NCBI RefSeq assembly: GCF_034347425.1
Contig: NZ_CP133779.1
Location: 3,968,001-4,032,000 of the forward strand
DNA length: 64,000 nt
Reading direction: 5' to 3'
From: Undibacterium sp. CCC3.4
GTDB lineage: Bacteria > Pseudomonadota > Gammaproteobacteria > Burkholderiales > Burkholderiaceae_D
This document shows, one piece after another, positions 42,930 through 51,835 of the stretch. Made by a program: the position numbers and the translations under genes. The notes beneath the pieces were generated by a model. It did not search any database. It saw only the letters and a program-made list of their open reading frames with translations, and had not been told where the DNA came from. Within the stretch, counting starts at the first letter, position 1; every line of letters begins with the position of its first letter.

Positions 42930-45900
42930 GATGCCTCCCCAAACATATCAAATTGCCGTTTGCCGTCATCCTCTTTGCTCTTGTGATCAGCAAGCCACCG
43001 GGAAAATAGTTTCGTCGCAAGATGGGATGCTCTACGCATCTCCGCCAAGCCACCGCGAGTCCCCAGCCACTCCAACAAATCGGCCACTGCCGGGTGTGGA
43101 ATGAAGTTCGGGTTGTTCAAGGTTTCGTCGACACGGATTCCGCTGTCTGGATAGCACGCGCCAATCAAGAATAGAGCCTGATCAAGATCGCCTGACATTC
43201 CCTTGCGCGGCTTGCCCCGCCATGCCTGCGCGAACTCCAAAGGGGAGACAAGGTGGAACGATTTCTTTTCTTCGACGCACCAGCCAAGCTTTTCAAAAAC
43301 ATCAAGCTCAGTGCCCGTGCCTCTCAGAAACTTCATCATCTGGTCGCGAGGAACGACGGCAATCTGATCGAAGATGCGCAAAAACTGACGGGTATACGGC
43401 TCCGCCAACACTGGCGGCACGATGCCGCCTTCGCTATCATCAATGAGCTGGCGAATGCCTGACAAGGCCTCCGGCAAAGTGAACTCTCGGCCACGCTCAA
43501 CATAGACTTTGCCGTAGTGCTTGGAAAAATACTCCAACGCCTTGCCACGCTTGATCACTTCCAAATCGGCCTTCGGCAATCCATCATGCTGATGCTGTTC
43601 GAGCAAATCCTTGAGCTGCTGGATATCGTCGGAAATCTTGCGACGCAATTTGGCCCAGCTAATCATTTCAGGCTCATCGACGCGCTTGCGGCAGACATGG
43701 ATGATGTCGTATTCGACCTTCATCGAGCCAAACTGCGAATCGCCCTTAGACTCATCGCCTCGGATAGGATAGGTGGCCTCCAAATAAAAACCTGCCGAGA
43801 ACAAGCTTTCCAGAACCTGAACCCAAGGACCGTCCTCGCTGTGGTGGAAAGTGAACGCAAGCAGCCCACCCGGCTTGATGATTCGATGCGCTTCTCGCCA
43901 GCACTCGGTCAAGATGCGCTGGTAGAAAGCCTTGGCGTCTTTTCCTTGGCGATATGGGTTCTCCACCGCCTCCAAAGTCTTCGGTGTGAAGGGGTTGTCA
44001 AAGATTTCCGGATAGCGTTTACGCAATGTCGGTGCCAACCAAACGTAAAAGAAATCCGACAGTTCGGAATACTGGACCAACTCACTAAATGGAGGGTCCG
44101 TGATGACCATGTCGATGGACTCGTTTCCGATTCGATGCAGATCGGTTGAGGAGCCGCATGTCAATGTGATGCGGTCCAAGACCTCATCACCTGTCGGAAC
44201 TTTCAAACTCTTGGCCTGCTTGAGCTCCTTGGCCAAATCTTTGGCCGTCCGTTGAAGCTCCGTCTTTGTCACACGCTCCCAAGGGCGTTTGCGCCAGGCG
44301 AGCGCCTCAATTGCTCCTTCGGCGCAGGCGCGCCAATTGCCGCGTCCAATCTTGCCAAACAAGTTGTTTTCAATCGGCCGAGACTTGAGCGAATAGTTGT
44401 TGCCCGAAAAATGCGGCTCCATTTTATCGGCGCTCTCGTTCCAGAAACAGAGGAGATTTTGGTTCCGAATGTATTGCTGGAAAGACCCAAGCAGAGCTTC
44501 TTTCGCGTCCCACTGCCCCACGGGACTTTCAACGATCGTCTTCAACAACTGGGAAAGCACAAGTAACTGTCTGGAATTGAACATCTTCCAGTAGTGTGTG
44601 TAACCATGGTCAGGAATTCCCCATTTGTGCGTTTTCCAGCCATTCGAAAGCTCATCGGTCGGCCAATAACCAGCAAGGTCGGCGTCCTTGCGGTTTGCCC
44701 ATTCCAATTCGCTTGCCACAATGGCAGACACATCTTTTGCAGGAACAAACGAGCGGCCCGAATAAGGCTCGCCGTCCGCGTCGCATTCAGGACAATGCAA
44801 ATGGTATGCAAAAGGCGACATTGGCCCTGTCTTGTGGCTTGCGCGCACTGCATCAAGCACATCCGATCCGCGACCACAGGTCGGCGATTTGCATGCGAAT
44901 GAAGACTTACGCGGCTGCATCCCACTGGCCGTCTGGCGCATCTCCGCCGTTCCGATCATCGTGAATATCTGCCGGTCGGTTCCAGGGTGCGTGATCGTTT
45001 CAGGCAATACCTCGGCGCGAATCTCGATGAAGGCTATCGTCTTTGCGCGCTCGCGATACCACCTGACATTTTCCTCAGCCGTGTCTGTCGCACTTCCTCC
45101 CAACGCTTGTCCCTTAGCGTCAGTCGATCCTGCTCCTTTGAGCCATTCTGGATCGACCATCAAATGCAGATACACTTTCTTGTTTTCGGCTTTGCCTAAC
45201 GACAAGGACTCGCCGAGCAAGCGACCAGCGTGATCAACGGACTCCAATCCGCATTTTGGACAGGCGTAACGCCCTTTCCCGTCCATCACGGCATGCGGCT
45301 TTTCCGAGACCGCAACCACATAAGGCTCGCCGGGAGCCATCCGCGATGCCCGCTGTTCCAGGTCATAGGTCTCACCGCATGACCCGCAAGTCCTGTCGAG
45401 CCACGCTTTCACCATTAGCGTCTTGACGGCAAAAACAGGATTGCCCATCAGCGGAGTTTTATGCCCGCACCCGTCCGCCTGACAAGGACCGTGTTTAGCC
45501 CAAAATGTATAGATCAACTCTGGGCCTGAATAGCCATAGCTGCCACGATCTTCATAGGGAACCGTAGTTGGATCGAATCCTTCGGGTTGATCTTCGCCGG
45601 TGCGCTTGGAAATCCAACGCCCTTTATGACCCTTCGGGCAACTGTGGACAAAATATGGGCGAAGAGACGCGCCGATCTTTTCATCAACATCAGCCAGAAG
45701 GCTTTCGACCTCTTCCTTGGTTGTCTGCGCAAGCTCGCTTTTGACCACAAACCACGACATTGGATTGAGATCATTGCCGACCACCTGCATTCCGAGCCTC
45801 GCGGCCTCGACCAGCGTGGTGCCACCACCCATGAAGATATCGGCCACCTTCAACTTCGAGAAATCCGGATTGCCCTGGTGATTTCCATAAAATGATTTCC

Positions 45901-46219
45901 AGACTGTCGCGCCGGCTTGACGCTCCGATGTCGGTGCCTTTGATGCCGCCGCGATGAGCATCGCCCGGAACACGCTGGAAGACCTGCGTGCCCAATATTT
46001 GCTGACCTGATAGATCGGCTTGTCGGCGTTGCCTTCAATGACTGCAACCTCATTGATCGGCAAAATAGGAAAGTCGACCTCCAGGCAGGACTTCGGACGA
46101 TTTGGATCAGAGAAGTCGAGTCCCTCCAACATCTGCGGCTTGCCCGCTTCCAATAACGCCGATACCGCGTCGAGAACTTGCTCTACCTTGGGCTTGCTTG
46201 ATTTTTTTTGAGTTGCCAT
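42926..46219 (-). CDS. DUF1156 adenine-specific DNA methylase with zinc ribbons
   Basis: 1097 residues. The N-terminal DUF1156 segment (PIYQVSKYWARRSSSVFRAM) precedes the SAM-binding motif DIFMGGGTTLVEAARLG (about residues 127-143). The middle holds several CxxC pairs (CGSCGETYD, ACPKCGLES, HCPECDADG) of zinc-ribbon type. The catalytic motif IV is DPPF near residue 707, so motif I precedes IV, as in beta-class amino-methyltransferases. A further SAM-fold segment is GGLLAFTFHHS. ATG 46219 is chosen because GAAGG lies 5 bp upstream; the TTG at 46231 overlaps the pglZ stop. Modification of host DNA for self-recognition is inferred. Confidence 0.86.
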   Translation of the reverse strand: MATQKKSSKPKVEQVLDAVSALLEAGKPQMLEGLDFSDPNRPKSCLEVDFPILPINEVAVIEGNADKPIYQVSKYWARRSSSVFRAMLIAAASKAPTSERQAGATVWKSFYGNHQGNPDFSKLKVADIFMGGGTTLVEAARLGMQVVGNDLNPMSWFVVKSELAQTTKEEVESLLADVDEKIGASLRPYFVHSCPKGHKGRWISKRTGEDQPEGFDPTTVPYEDRGSYGYSGPELIYTFWAKHGPCQADGCGHKTPLMGNPVFAVKTLMVKAWLDRTCGSCGETYDLEQRASRMAPGEPYVVAVSEKPHAVMDGKGRYACPKCGLESVDHAGRLLGESLSLGKAENKKVYLHLMVDPEWLKGAGSTDAKGQALGGSATDTAEENVRWYRERAKTIAFIEIRAEVLPETITHPGTDRQIFTMIGTAEMRQTASGMQPRKSSFACKSPTCGRGSDVLDAVRASHKTGPMSPFAYHLHCPECDADGEPYSGRSFVPAKDVSAIVASELEWANRKDADLAGYWPTDELSNGWKTHKWGIPDHGYTHYWKMFNSRQLLVLSQLLKTIVESPVGQWDAKEALLGSFQQYIRNQNLLCFWNESADKMEPHFSGNNYSLKSRPIENNLFGKIGRGNWRACAEGAIEALAWRKRPWERVTKTELQRTAKDLAKELKQAKSLKVPTGDEVLDRITLTCGSSTDLHRIGNESIDMVITDPPFSELVQYSELSDFFYVWLAPTLRKRYPEIFDNPFTPKTLEAVENPYRQGKDAKAFYQRILTECWREAHRIIKPGGLLAFTFHHSEDGPWVQVLESLFSAGFYLEATYPIRGDESKGDSQFGSMKVEYDIIHVCRKRVDEPEMISWAKLRRKISDDIQQLKDLLEQHQHDGLPKADLEVIKRGKALEYFSKHYGKVYVERGREFTLPEALSGIRQLIDDSEGGIVPPVLAEPYTRQFLRIFDQIAVVPRDQMMKFLRGTGTELDVFEKLGWCVEEKKSFHLVSPLEFAQAWRGKPRKGMSGDLDQALFLIGACYPDSGIRVDETLNNPNFIPHPAVADLLEWLGTRGGLAEMRRASHLATKLFSRWLADHKSKEDDGKRQFDMFGEAS

Positions 46220-46227
46220 GCGAGCCT

Positions 46228-47223
46228 TCAATTCTGTTTGACTATCTCAATGAAGGGGGACGCCACTTCAAGCAACGAAATCCCTCCATGAGCCAAATTT
46301 TTCCTGCCTCCCGCGACGCTCCATGAACGTCGCCCCAAGACAAAACGGTAAGCACCACGCTTCGTCGTCATCGCAATATCCAACGGTGGAGCCCACGCCG
46401 AACCTGCCTGATCCTGCGATGAAGCGAACCGTTCCGCTCCGTATGTCGAGGCCAAATAATCCTTCTGAACCAAGTCATGGACATCACCGAAATGACCCGA
46501 AGCGGCGTAGCCGTGATCGGAAGTGATCACCAGCGTTCGTCCTGTTGCCAGACGGTCGATGAAGGACCAGAACTCATCGCCGCACAGCACTGCGTCTACT
46601 GCCTGGGCCAACGGCGCCAGCCCTTTGCCTGGCGCCGCGTAGTCGTGCAGCAAAGAATCTGGCCACTCGTGCCAAACGAAAAGAGACGGGCTGTTGGGTA
46701 ACGTGTTTGCACACTCCTGCCAAGGCTGATCAAAGAGAGCTGTCGCAGCGCCTGCGAGTTTTAAAGAATTCACCGCGCCAGCCGTCAAAGCTGAGCGTTG
46801 CGGCAGACCCAATAACTTTGCAAAGCTTGTTGTGTCGCTAGGCAGGGCCGAGGCACAGGCTTTCGCTTGTTTGATCTTGTAGCCACGACTTTCAGCCTCC
46901 GCCAATAGCCACGGCACCTCCCGCAGCGATAGCGCATCGAGGACCAACACGGCTTTGCCACCCTGTACCTGATTCCAAAATTCTTCAATCGCTTTGGCAT
47001 TGCTTGGAGCAGCAGACTCGAAGTCGCGCCATAGCTCCCACGCAGAGCTGGAAAGGACCAGGTCGAGCCCTTCGACCAACTTGTCGCGCCGAACCAGCTC
47101 GGAAGCTGGATCGCCGACGATGGGGACAGACAATCGTTGCCATAGCTCATCAAATATCAGTGGCCATGCTGTTTGCGACGGCTCGATCAAAAGCCGATCA
47201 AGCAATGTGGAATCGACACTCAT
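46228..47223 (-). CDS. short PglZ-domain protein
   Basis: 331 residues. PglZ belongs to the alkaline phosphatase superfamily. Visible motifs are VLVLDALSLREVPWL (metal-binding D96), VITSDHGYAASGHFGD (near 230-245) and the C-terminal LAHGGISLLEVASPFIEI. It is less than half the length of canonical BREX PglZ and seems to keep the catalytic domain with a short N-terminal region. It overlaps the end of the DUF499 gene by 1 bp (TAATG). PglZ is the shared hallmark of BREX and Pgl systems; its substrate is not established. Confidence 0.83.
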   Translation of the reverse strand: MSVDSTLLDRLLIEPSQTAWPLIFDELWQRLSVPIVGDPASELVRRDKLVEGLDLVLSSSAWELWRDFESAAPSNAKAIEEFWNQVQGGKAVLVLDALSLREVPWLLAEAESRGYKIKQAKACASALPSDTTSFAKLLGLPQRSALTAGAVNSLKLAGAATALFDQPWQECANTLPNSPSLFVWHEWPDSLLHDYAAPGKGLAPLAQAVDAVLCGDEFWSFIDRLATGRTLVITSDHGYAASGHFGDVHDLVQKDYLASTYGAERFASSQDQAGSAWAPPLDIAMTTKRGAYRFVLGRRSWSVAGGRKNLAHGGISLLEVASPFIEIVKQN

Positions 47224-49937
47224 TAGGATTCCTCCTTCTCGGCATCGAGCCCATATGAAAGGCCATCAGGCAATGTCCTGATGAGCTGTTGAAGTTGCGC
47301 CCCGGTGAGCTTGTCGATGCGCAAGGACACATTCTTGACGGTCGTGCCTGGTTGGATTCGCCACGTGTCCGCGACGCGACTCAGAAGATTCAAAGCCGAT
47401 GTCGGATCGGCGTTCAGCTTTGTCGTCATTACTGGCGGCGCCGGCCACGCGCCGCCTCCATCTCCTGGCGCGATCGGCTGCCCGAACGGATTGGTTGGTG
47501 GCTGATCCGGTTGGCCGGGCAGGCCTGGAATGCCCGGAAGCTCTGGCGTGCCGCTTGGGGCCTGCTCGCCAGCGCCTGGTTGCCCAGAACTCTGCGGCGG
47601 TGTGCCAGGCAATGTCAGCAGCGTATCCTCCAACTGTTTGCCAGCAACGTCAAAGTCACGCTTCATGCGCCTCAACGCGACATCAGCATCTTCGCCGGGC
47701 ACTCGTTGCAGCGACCGCAGGCCACGCACATTGATTGCCACCCGCCCATCGGCGCATACCGCGAGGACAGCATCCTTGGCCGCCGCTTCGCCTAGCCAAG
47801 GAATGCATTCCTTGACTCCGCGAGGCTCGCGCAACTCCGCCAACAACTTCGCAAGCGACATGCTGCGCTGGGCGAACGAGACGACCATGTCGTCGAACTC
47901 CTCCGCGATAAAGAGGTTTTGCTTGATCTTGTCCTGGATCGCGACGGGAATCTTTTCGGCTTTGGAACCATGTGGTTCGGCATCAAAAACGCACTTCGCC
48001 GCGTCCTCGCTATTCCACGTCCGCAATATCGCAAAACGGTCGAAGCGGTCTGCAACCTTGGTCTTAATCTGGTTGTTGAACTCAGTCGCCAAGGCACGAT
48101 ATGCCGGTTCCGTTTTCGCCCAGTCTTTGGCCAAAAACGCAGCACGAGCTAGGATCATCAACTCGCGATCTTGGTAAATGGTTCCGTCGACACCTTTGCG
48201 AGGAAGGAGGAACCTTGGCGTATTGCGACCCGAGACCAAGAACTTCTTCACCCATTGGCCCAACGTCGCATCCAGCGGGTCCGGGCTAGCAGGCAACACG
48301 ATGATCGGGATGATGCGCGTATCCCATGATTGCGGCCTATCGCGTTCGTCCAATTCTTCCCATGGCGAATTGTTCCATTCGCGTTTGAGCACAATGGTCC
48401 GATACATGCCGGACAACTGAGTGTCGCCGCCGATGACATGGCGAATCTCCGTGGAGAGGTAATCAACATCCTCGCCGTTTTGGAAAAGCTTGTCATTGCG
48501 GGCGTGCGCCAACAAACGGGTGCGAGCATTCTCTTCCAGCTTGAATACCAGCCGCGAGCCCAGCTTATGGATGTTGTAGCTGTTGTTCTCGATCGTTCCC
48601 AATTCCGCTTGGAACGCATTGTCGTCGACCTTCGAATCGCGAGTCACATCAGTTTGCAAAGTTTCCGGCTCAGCTCCAACCCGATGATTATCGAGCGAAA
48701 GCGATCGCAGCCAAAGCGCGCTGACGATTTCTCGAAGATGGGGAACCTGGGACAAATCGCCACCCAAGGCCTCCTGCACTGCGGTCAGATTGCGCAGCGC
48801 TTTGTCGCGAAGCTGCTTGTGATGCTCGATGCCGACGGTGTCGATGAGCGACGCAGCGCTGCCACGATCATCACCCGACAGTTCGAAATCAGCGGACGTG
48901 ATGACAGGAACCATGTCGCCCGACGCTTTGAAGAGCTCGACCAAGATGCGGACTAGGTCCCGCGTGCCCTGCGCCTGAACAGCGAAAATGACCTCGTCGT
49001 CAAGAAGCTGCAAAAGCTCAGGCGAGTATGGCCATGACTCGGAAAACCTAGCTTTGTGGCGCTCAAGCTCCGACCCTGGCTTGCTTGACAGCCTCATGAA
49101 CTCCGAGACATGGGCCGCGATCAACGGTTCGATCTGCCCCGCAGGAATGTTGATCCGGTTCTCGAAAATACGGTAGAGCAAAAGCTTGCGGCGATCGTGC
49201 TGCGCCTGCTCGCCTTTGAAGTCGACGCGAACAGGATTGACGCGGAAAAGCTGCTGAGCTGCGTTTGCGTTGCCCTCGCGAACGGACACGACCAGCGACA
49301 AAAGCTCAGGATTGTTCTCAGCGATCTCAGACAGGATCTGAATGAAATTGAAGGCCCAGACTTGTCGAGGCTCGTTGGCATCGCTCAGGCCATCGAACCA
49401 GGTCTGAAACTCATCGAGCAAGAGCGCCGTGGGCTGCTCTTTGAACATCGCCATCAGGATGTCTTTTCCGGGAACCTCCGTTTTTCGCCCCTCCCACTTG
49501 CCCCTGGCGAATTCGCCCCTGGGATGACGCGCGAACAGGATATCCCAAAGGTAGGCGAATCGATGTTCGTGCAAAGGCTCCGCGATCACATGCAATTTCG
49601 ATCGCAACGACATGCCAGCCAATTCAGGTTGCCCAATTCTGTCCGACCATGCCTTGAGCCAAGCCTCGCCGGCATCAGGATCGCTGAGCATATGGCAAAC
49701 CGCCGCCATCAAGTGGGACTTGCCTTGCCCACGGTTGCCGACCATGACTACCGCTTTATTCGAGCCTGGCGCCACCGCCTTGATCGACTTGATCAGGTCA
49801 ATCGAGGGATACGTGATTGCCAAGAAATCCTTGGCGTCCATATCCAAGGCGCCAGTCTTGGCGTCGTTGTTGAAGTCGATGGTCGTGCCACGGAGCCTCG
49901 TTCCGCGAAACTCATCGCGCAGTTGTAATCCAAGCAT
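47223..49937 (-). CDS. DUF499 large P-loop ATPase
   Basis: 904 residues. Walker A is GNRGQGKS (67-74) and Walker B is ALLLDEFQTW (171-180). The region before the first motif and the segment after it match DUF499 ATPases. A proline/glycine-rich linker at about residues 770-825 (GIPGLPGQPDQPP) separates a C-terminal domain of about 80 residues. In DUF499/DUF1156 gene pairs this protein takes the place that BrxC/PglY holds in BREX. AAGGGA lies 6 bp before the ATG; the regulator gene ends 42 bp upstream. Confidence 0.84.
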   Translation of the reverse strand: MLGLQLRDEFRGTRLRGTTIDFNNDAKTGALDMDAKDFLAITYPSIDLIKSIKAVAPGSNKAVVMVGNRGQGKSHLMAAVCHMLSDPDAGEAWLKAWSDRIGQPELAGMSLRSKLHVIAEPLHEHRFAYLWDILFARHPRGEFARGKWEGRKTEVPGKDILMAMFKEQPTALLLDEFQTWFDGLSDANEPRQVWAFNFIQILSEIAENNPELLSLVVSVREGNANAAQQLFRVNPVRVDFKGEQAQHDRRKLLLYRIFENRINIPAGQIEPLIAAHVSEFMRLSSKPGSELERHKARFSESWPYSPELLQLLDDEVIFAVQAQGTRDLVRILVELFKASGDMVPVITSADFELSGDDRGSAASLIDTVGIEHHKQLRDKALRNLTAVQEALGGDLSQVPHLREIVSALWLRSLSLDNHRVGAEPETLQTDVTRDSKVDDNAFQAELGTIENNSYNIHKLGSRLVFKLEENARTRLLAHARNDKLFQNGEDVDYLSTEIRHVIGGDTQLSGMYRTIVLKREWNNSPWEELDERDRPQSWDTRIIPIIVLPASPDPLDATLGQWVKKFLVSGRNTPRFLLPRKGVDGTIYQDRELMILARAAFLAKDWAKTEPAYRALATEFNNQIKTKVADRFDRFAILRTWNSEDAAKCVFDAEPHGSKAEKIPVAIQDKIKQNLFIAEEFDDMVVSFAQRSMSLAKLLAELREPRGVKECIPWLGEAAAKDAVLAVCADGRVAINVRGLRSLQRVPGEDADVALRRMKRDFDVAGKQLEDTLLTLPGTPPQSSGQPGAGEQAPSGTPELPGIPGLPGQPDQPPTNPFGQPIAPGDGGGAWPAPPVMTTKLNADPTSALNLLSRVADTWRIQPGTTVKNVSLRIDKLTGAQLQQLIRTLPDGLSYGLDAEKEES

Positions 49938-49979
49938 GTTGTTCCCTTCTGTGTACTTCGCTATGTTTATGTTCTGTGT

Positions 49980-50861
49980 TCAATGCTCGGCCGCAGCCCC
50001 AGGCGCCAAAGCGGCGCTCTCGACTCCATAGAGGGTGGGAGTGTTCCGAAGCCAAAGGTGGTACGACGCAGGATCAAGGCGGTGGTCTGGCGTGGCGTCT
50101 ATCGACCAGCGCCGCAAGACGTAACCCGCCAAAGCCGCCCTCGTTTTCATCCGCAGCACTCCATCGCTCATGGCATAGTCCGCCTCCACCGCTTTAGGCC
50201 ACTTCACGCCGGGATGCGGGACCAATTCCATGTCAACAATCCGCGCCCACTGCTCGTCGGCCCCGAGAAGCTCGCGCTCCTCCGTCTCGCCATCGAGCTC
50301 TTGCGCCTTGACAATTCTGGTCAGAACGAAATCGCCGAACCGCTGCCGCTCCCGGTCGAACGCACGGACGTGCCAACGCAGGCCGTTGTCGGCCAAGGCG
50401 ACCGGCACGATCTCGCGCCGTTTCTGTCCTGACGACATCGATAGGTAGCTGATCCTGACCGGGCGCCTGGCGCACATAGACCTGGTGATGACACCCAAGA
50501 CAGCCATGTCCGGCTGCACCAATTGGCCAGGCCCCTCGCATGGCGTGGCCGGTTTGAGACCGAGTTCCAATCCATCACCGAACCCCTGCAACAGCCATGC
50601 GAGCACGCGCTCACAATGGAACGCGAAGATAGGGACAAACAATGCCGTGGGCCGGTAGCGCCTGCCTGCGGCGTCGTAATCCAGGTTTCCCGGCGCCATC
50701 TCGCGGTAGATGCCCAAATCGCGCGAGGCCGCTGCCGGCTTGATCCCAAACCGGGTCTCGATGTCGCCGCGACTGAGCTCGCCTGTAAAAAACGCGCGCA
50801 GCTCTAGGAAGGCCAACCTCTCCCGTTGCGTTTGCGACAACACTTCTTCCCTGACTTTCAA
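49980..50861 (-). CDS. WYL-domain regulator, BrxR/CapW-like
   Basis: 293 residues. It begins with a winged HTH (QRERLAFLELRAFFTGELSR, GDIETRFGIKPAAASRDLGI) whose wording closely follows BrxR/CapW regulators, then a WYL domain (RRPVRISYLSMSSGQKRREI, NGLRWHVRAFD) and a C-terminal extension. The TTG at 50861 is preferred because GGGAG precedes it by 6 bp; an in-frame TTG at 50921 would add 20 residues. BrxR-type proteins repress BREX and other defence genes until infection. It is the first gene of the minus-strand operon and divergent from the HipA-like gene. Confidence 0.83.
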   Translation of the reverse strand: MKVREEVLSQTQRERLAFLELRAFFTGELSRGDIETRFGIKPAAASRDLGIYREMAPGNLDYDAAGRRYRPTALFVPIFAFHCERVLAWLLQGFGDGLELGLKPATPCEGPGQLVQPDMAVLGVITRSMCARRPVRISYLSMSSGQKRREIVPVALADNGLRWHVRAFDRERQRFGDFVLTRIVKAQELDGETEERELLGADEQWARIVDMELVPHPGVKWPKAVEADYAMSDGVLRMKTRAALAGYVLRRWSIDATPDHRLDPASYHLWLRNTPTLYGVESAALAPGAAAEH

Positions 50862-51028
50862 TGCATGCTCCCGGACTCCTGACCCTCGCGCGTGTACGGA
50901 ACGAACGCGCCAAAAACGCAAAGAATAACATGCGAATCATTTTGATAGGGTATGCTATGTGCTATTAACAATAACGCGCAGCCAAAAATGAGCTCGACGA
51001 CGCTAAAAATGCCTGAGGGAGGTGGGAG

Positions 51029-51835
51029 ATGAGCGTGCCAATCCTCGATGCCTCCGCCTGGCGCGAATTCCGAGGGCAACCCGGCAATCCGGGCGTCAAT
51101 TCGACCCACCTCGCGAAGATCGCGGACGAATCAGGCAAGGAGCGGATTTGTTATGTGAAGCTTGCGCCCGACCCCGACATACCAGCCCTCCTTTGCGAAG
51201 CGTTGGGATGGGTGCTCGCTGGGCATGCGGGACTGAGTCGAGCGGAGTTTGTCGCCATCGTCATGGTGGATGTGGCAACCCTGCGCAAAAGCCAGCCCCT
51301 TCCACCTGAGTTCAATCACTTTGCCGCCCCGCTCTGCCCGGCTTGGTGCAGCCAGGCCGTGCCTGGGTCGGCGGTGCGCGACCACGCCAAACGAATGGAT
51401 TTCATAGCCTCTCGCAAAGCTTTCCTGCGCTCGCAAGACTCTCGGAAATTCGCCGCATTTGACCATTGGAGCGACCTCAGGGACCGCAACTTCGGCAATG
51501 TCATCCGATCAGACAGGGGCTACGCCACGATCGATCACGAGACCTTGCTTTACGATACGCTATGGGTCGGCAAGACCAAGGGCTTTAATAAGCAGTGCCT
51601 CATGGAGCAGGCTCAACGCGCCCTCGACAGCAAGGAGTTCAAGCGCTTCCAGGTGGACATGGCCAAGGCTGCGACTGGACATGCGGGCGCATTCTTAAAC
51701 GCGCAATCCGATCTCGACGCCTTGATCGACCTGCTCCTTCCAAACCAAACAGCCGCAAAAACAGGCATCGTCGCCACGTTGAATGCGCGGTCGCAGCCAG
51801 GCTGGCTCGCTAACCAATTGGGAGTCATCGCATGA
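51029..51835 (+). CDS. HipA-like kinase family protein
   Basis: 268 residues. ICYVKLAP near residue 44 fits a nucleotide-binding lysine. HWSDLRDRNFGNVI (146-159) and YATIDHETLL (165-174) fit the catalytic loop (D-R-N-x-G-N) and the metal-binding aspartate of HipA-like kinases. It is shorter than HipA and lacks its N-terminal subdomain. It has a strong ribosome site (GGGAGGTGGGAG) and overlaps the next gene by 4 bp. Small HipA-like kinases paired with DUF3037 proteins are a known gene couple; its target is unknown. Confidence 0.68.
   Translation: MSVPILDASAWREFRGQPGNPGVNSTHLAKIADESGKERICYVKLAPDPDIPALLCEALGWVLAGHAGLSRAEFVAIVMVDVATLRKSQPLPPEFNHFAAPLCPAWCSQAVPGSAVRDHAKRMDFIASRKAFLRSQDSRKFAAFDHWSDLRDRNFGNVIRSDRGYATIDHETLLYDTLWVGKTKGFNKQCLMEQAQRALDSKEFKRFQVDMAKAATGHAGAFLNAQSDLDALIDLLLPNQTAAKTGIVATLNARSQPGWLANQLGVIA

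Noticed and set aside
50922..51028. BrxR-type operator in the intergenic region between the WYL and HipA-like genes
   Set aside because: Only weak partial symmetry (ATAG...CTAT) and a mediocre promoter-like pair TTGATA/TATTAA were found, not enough to call a site.
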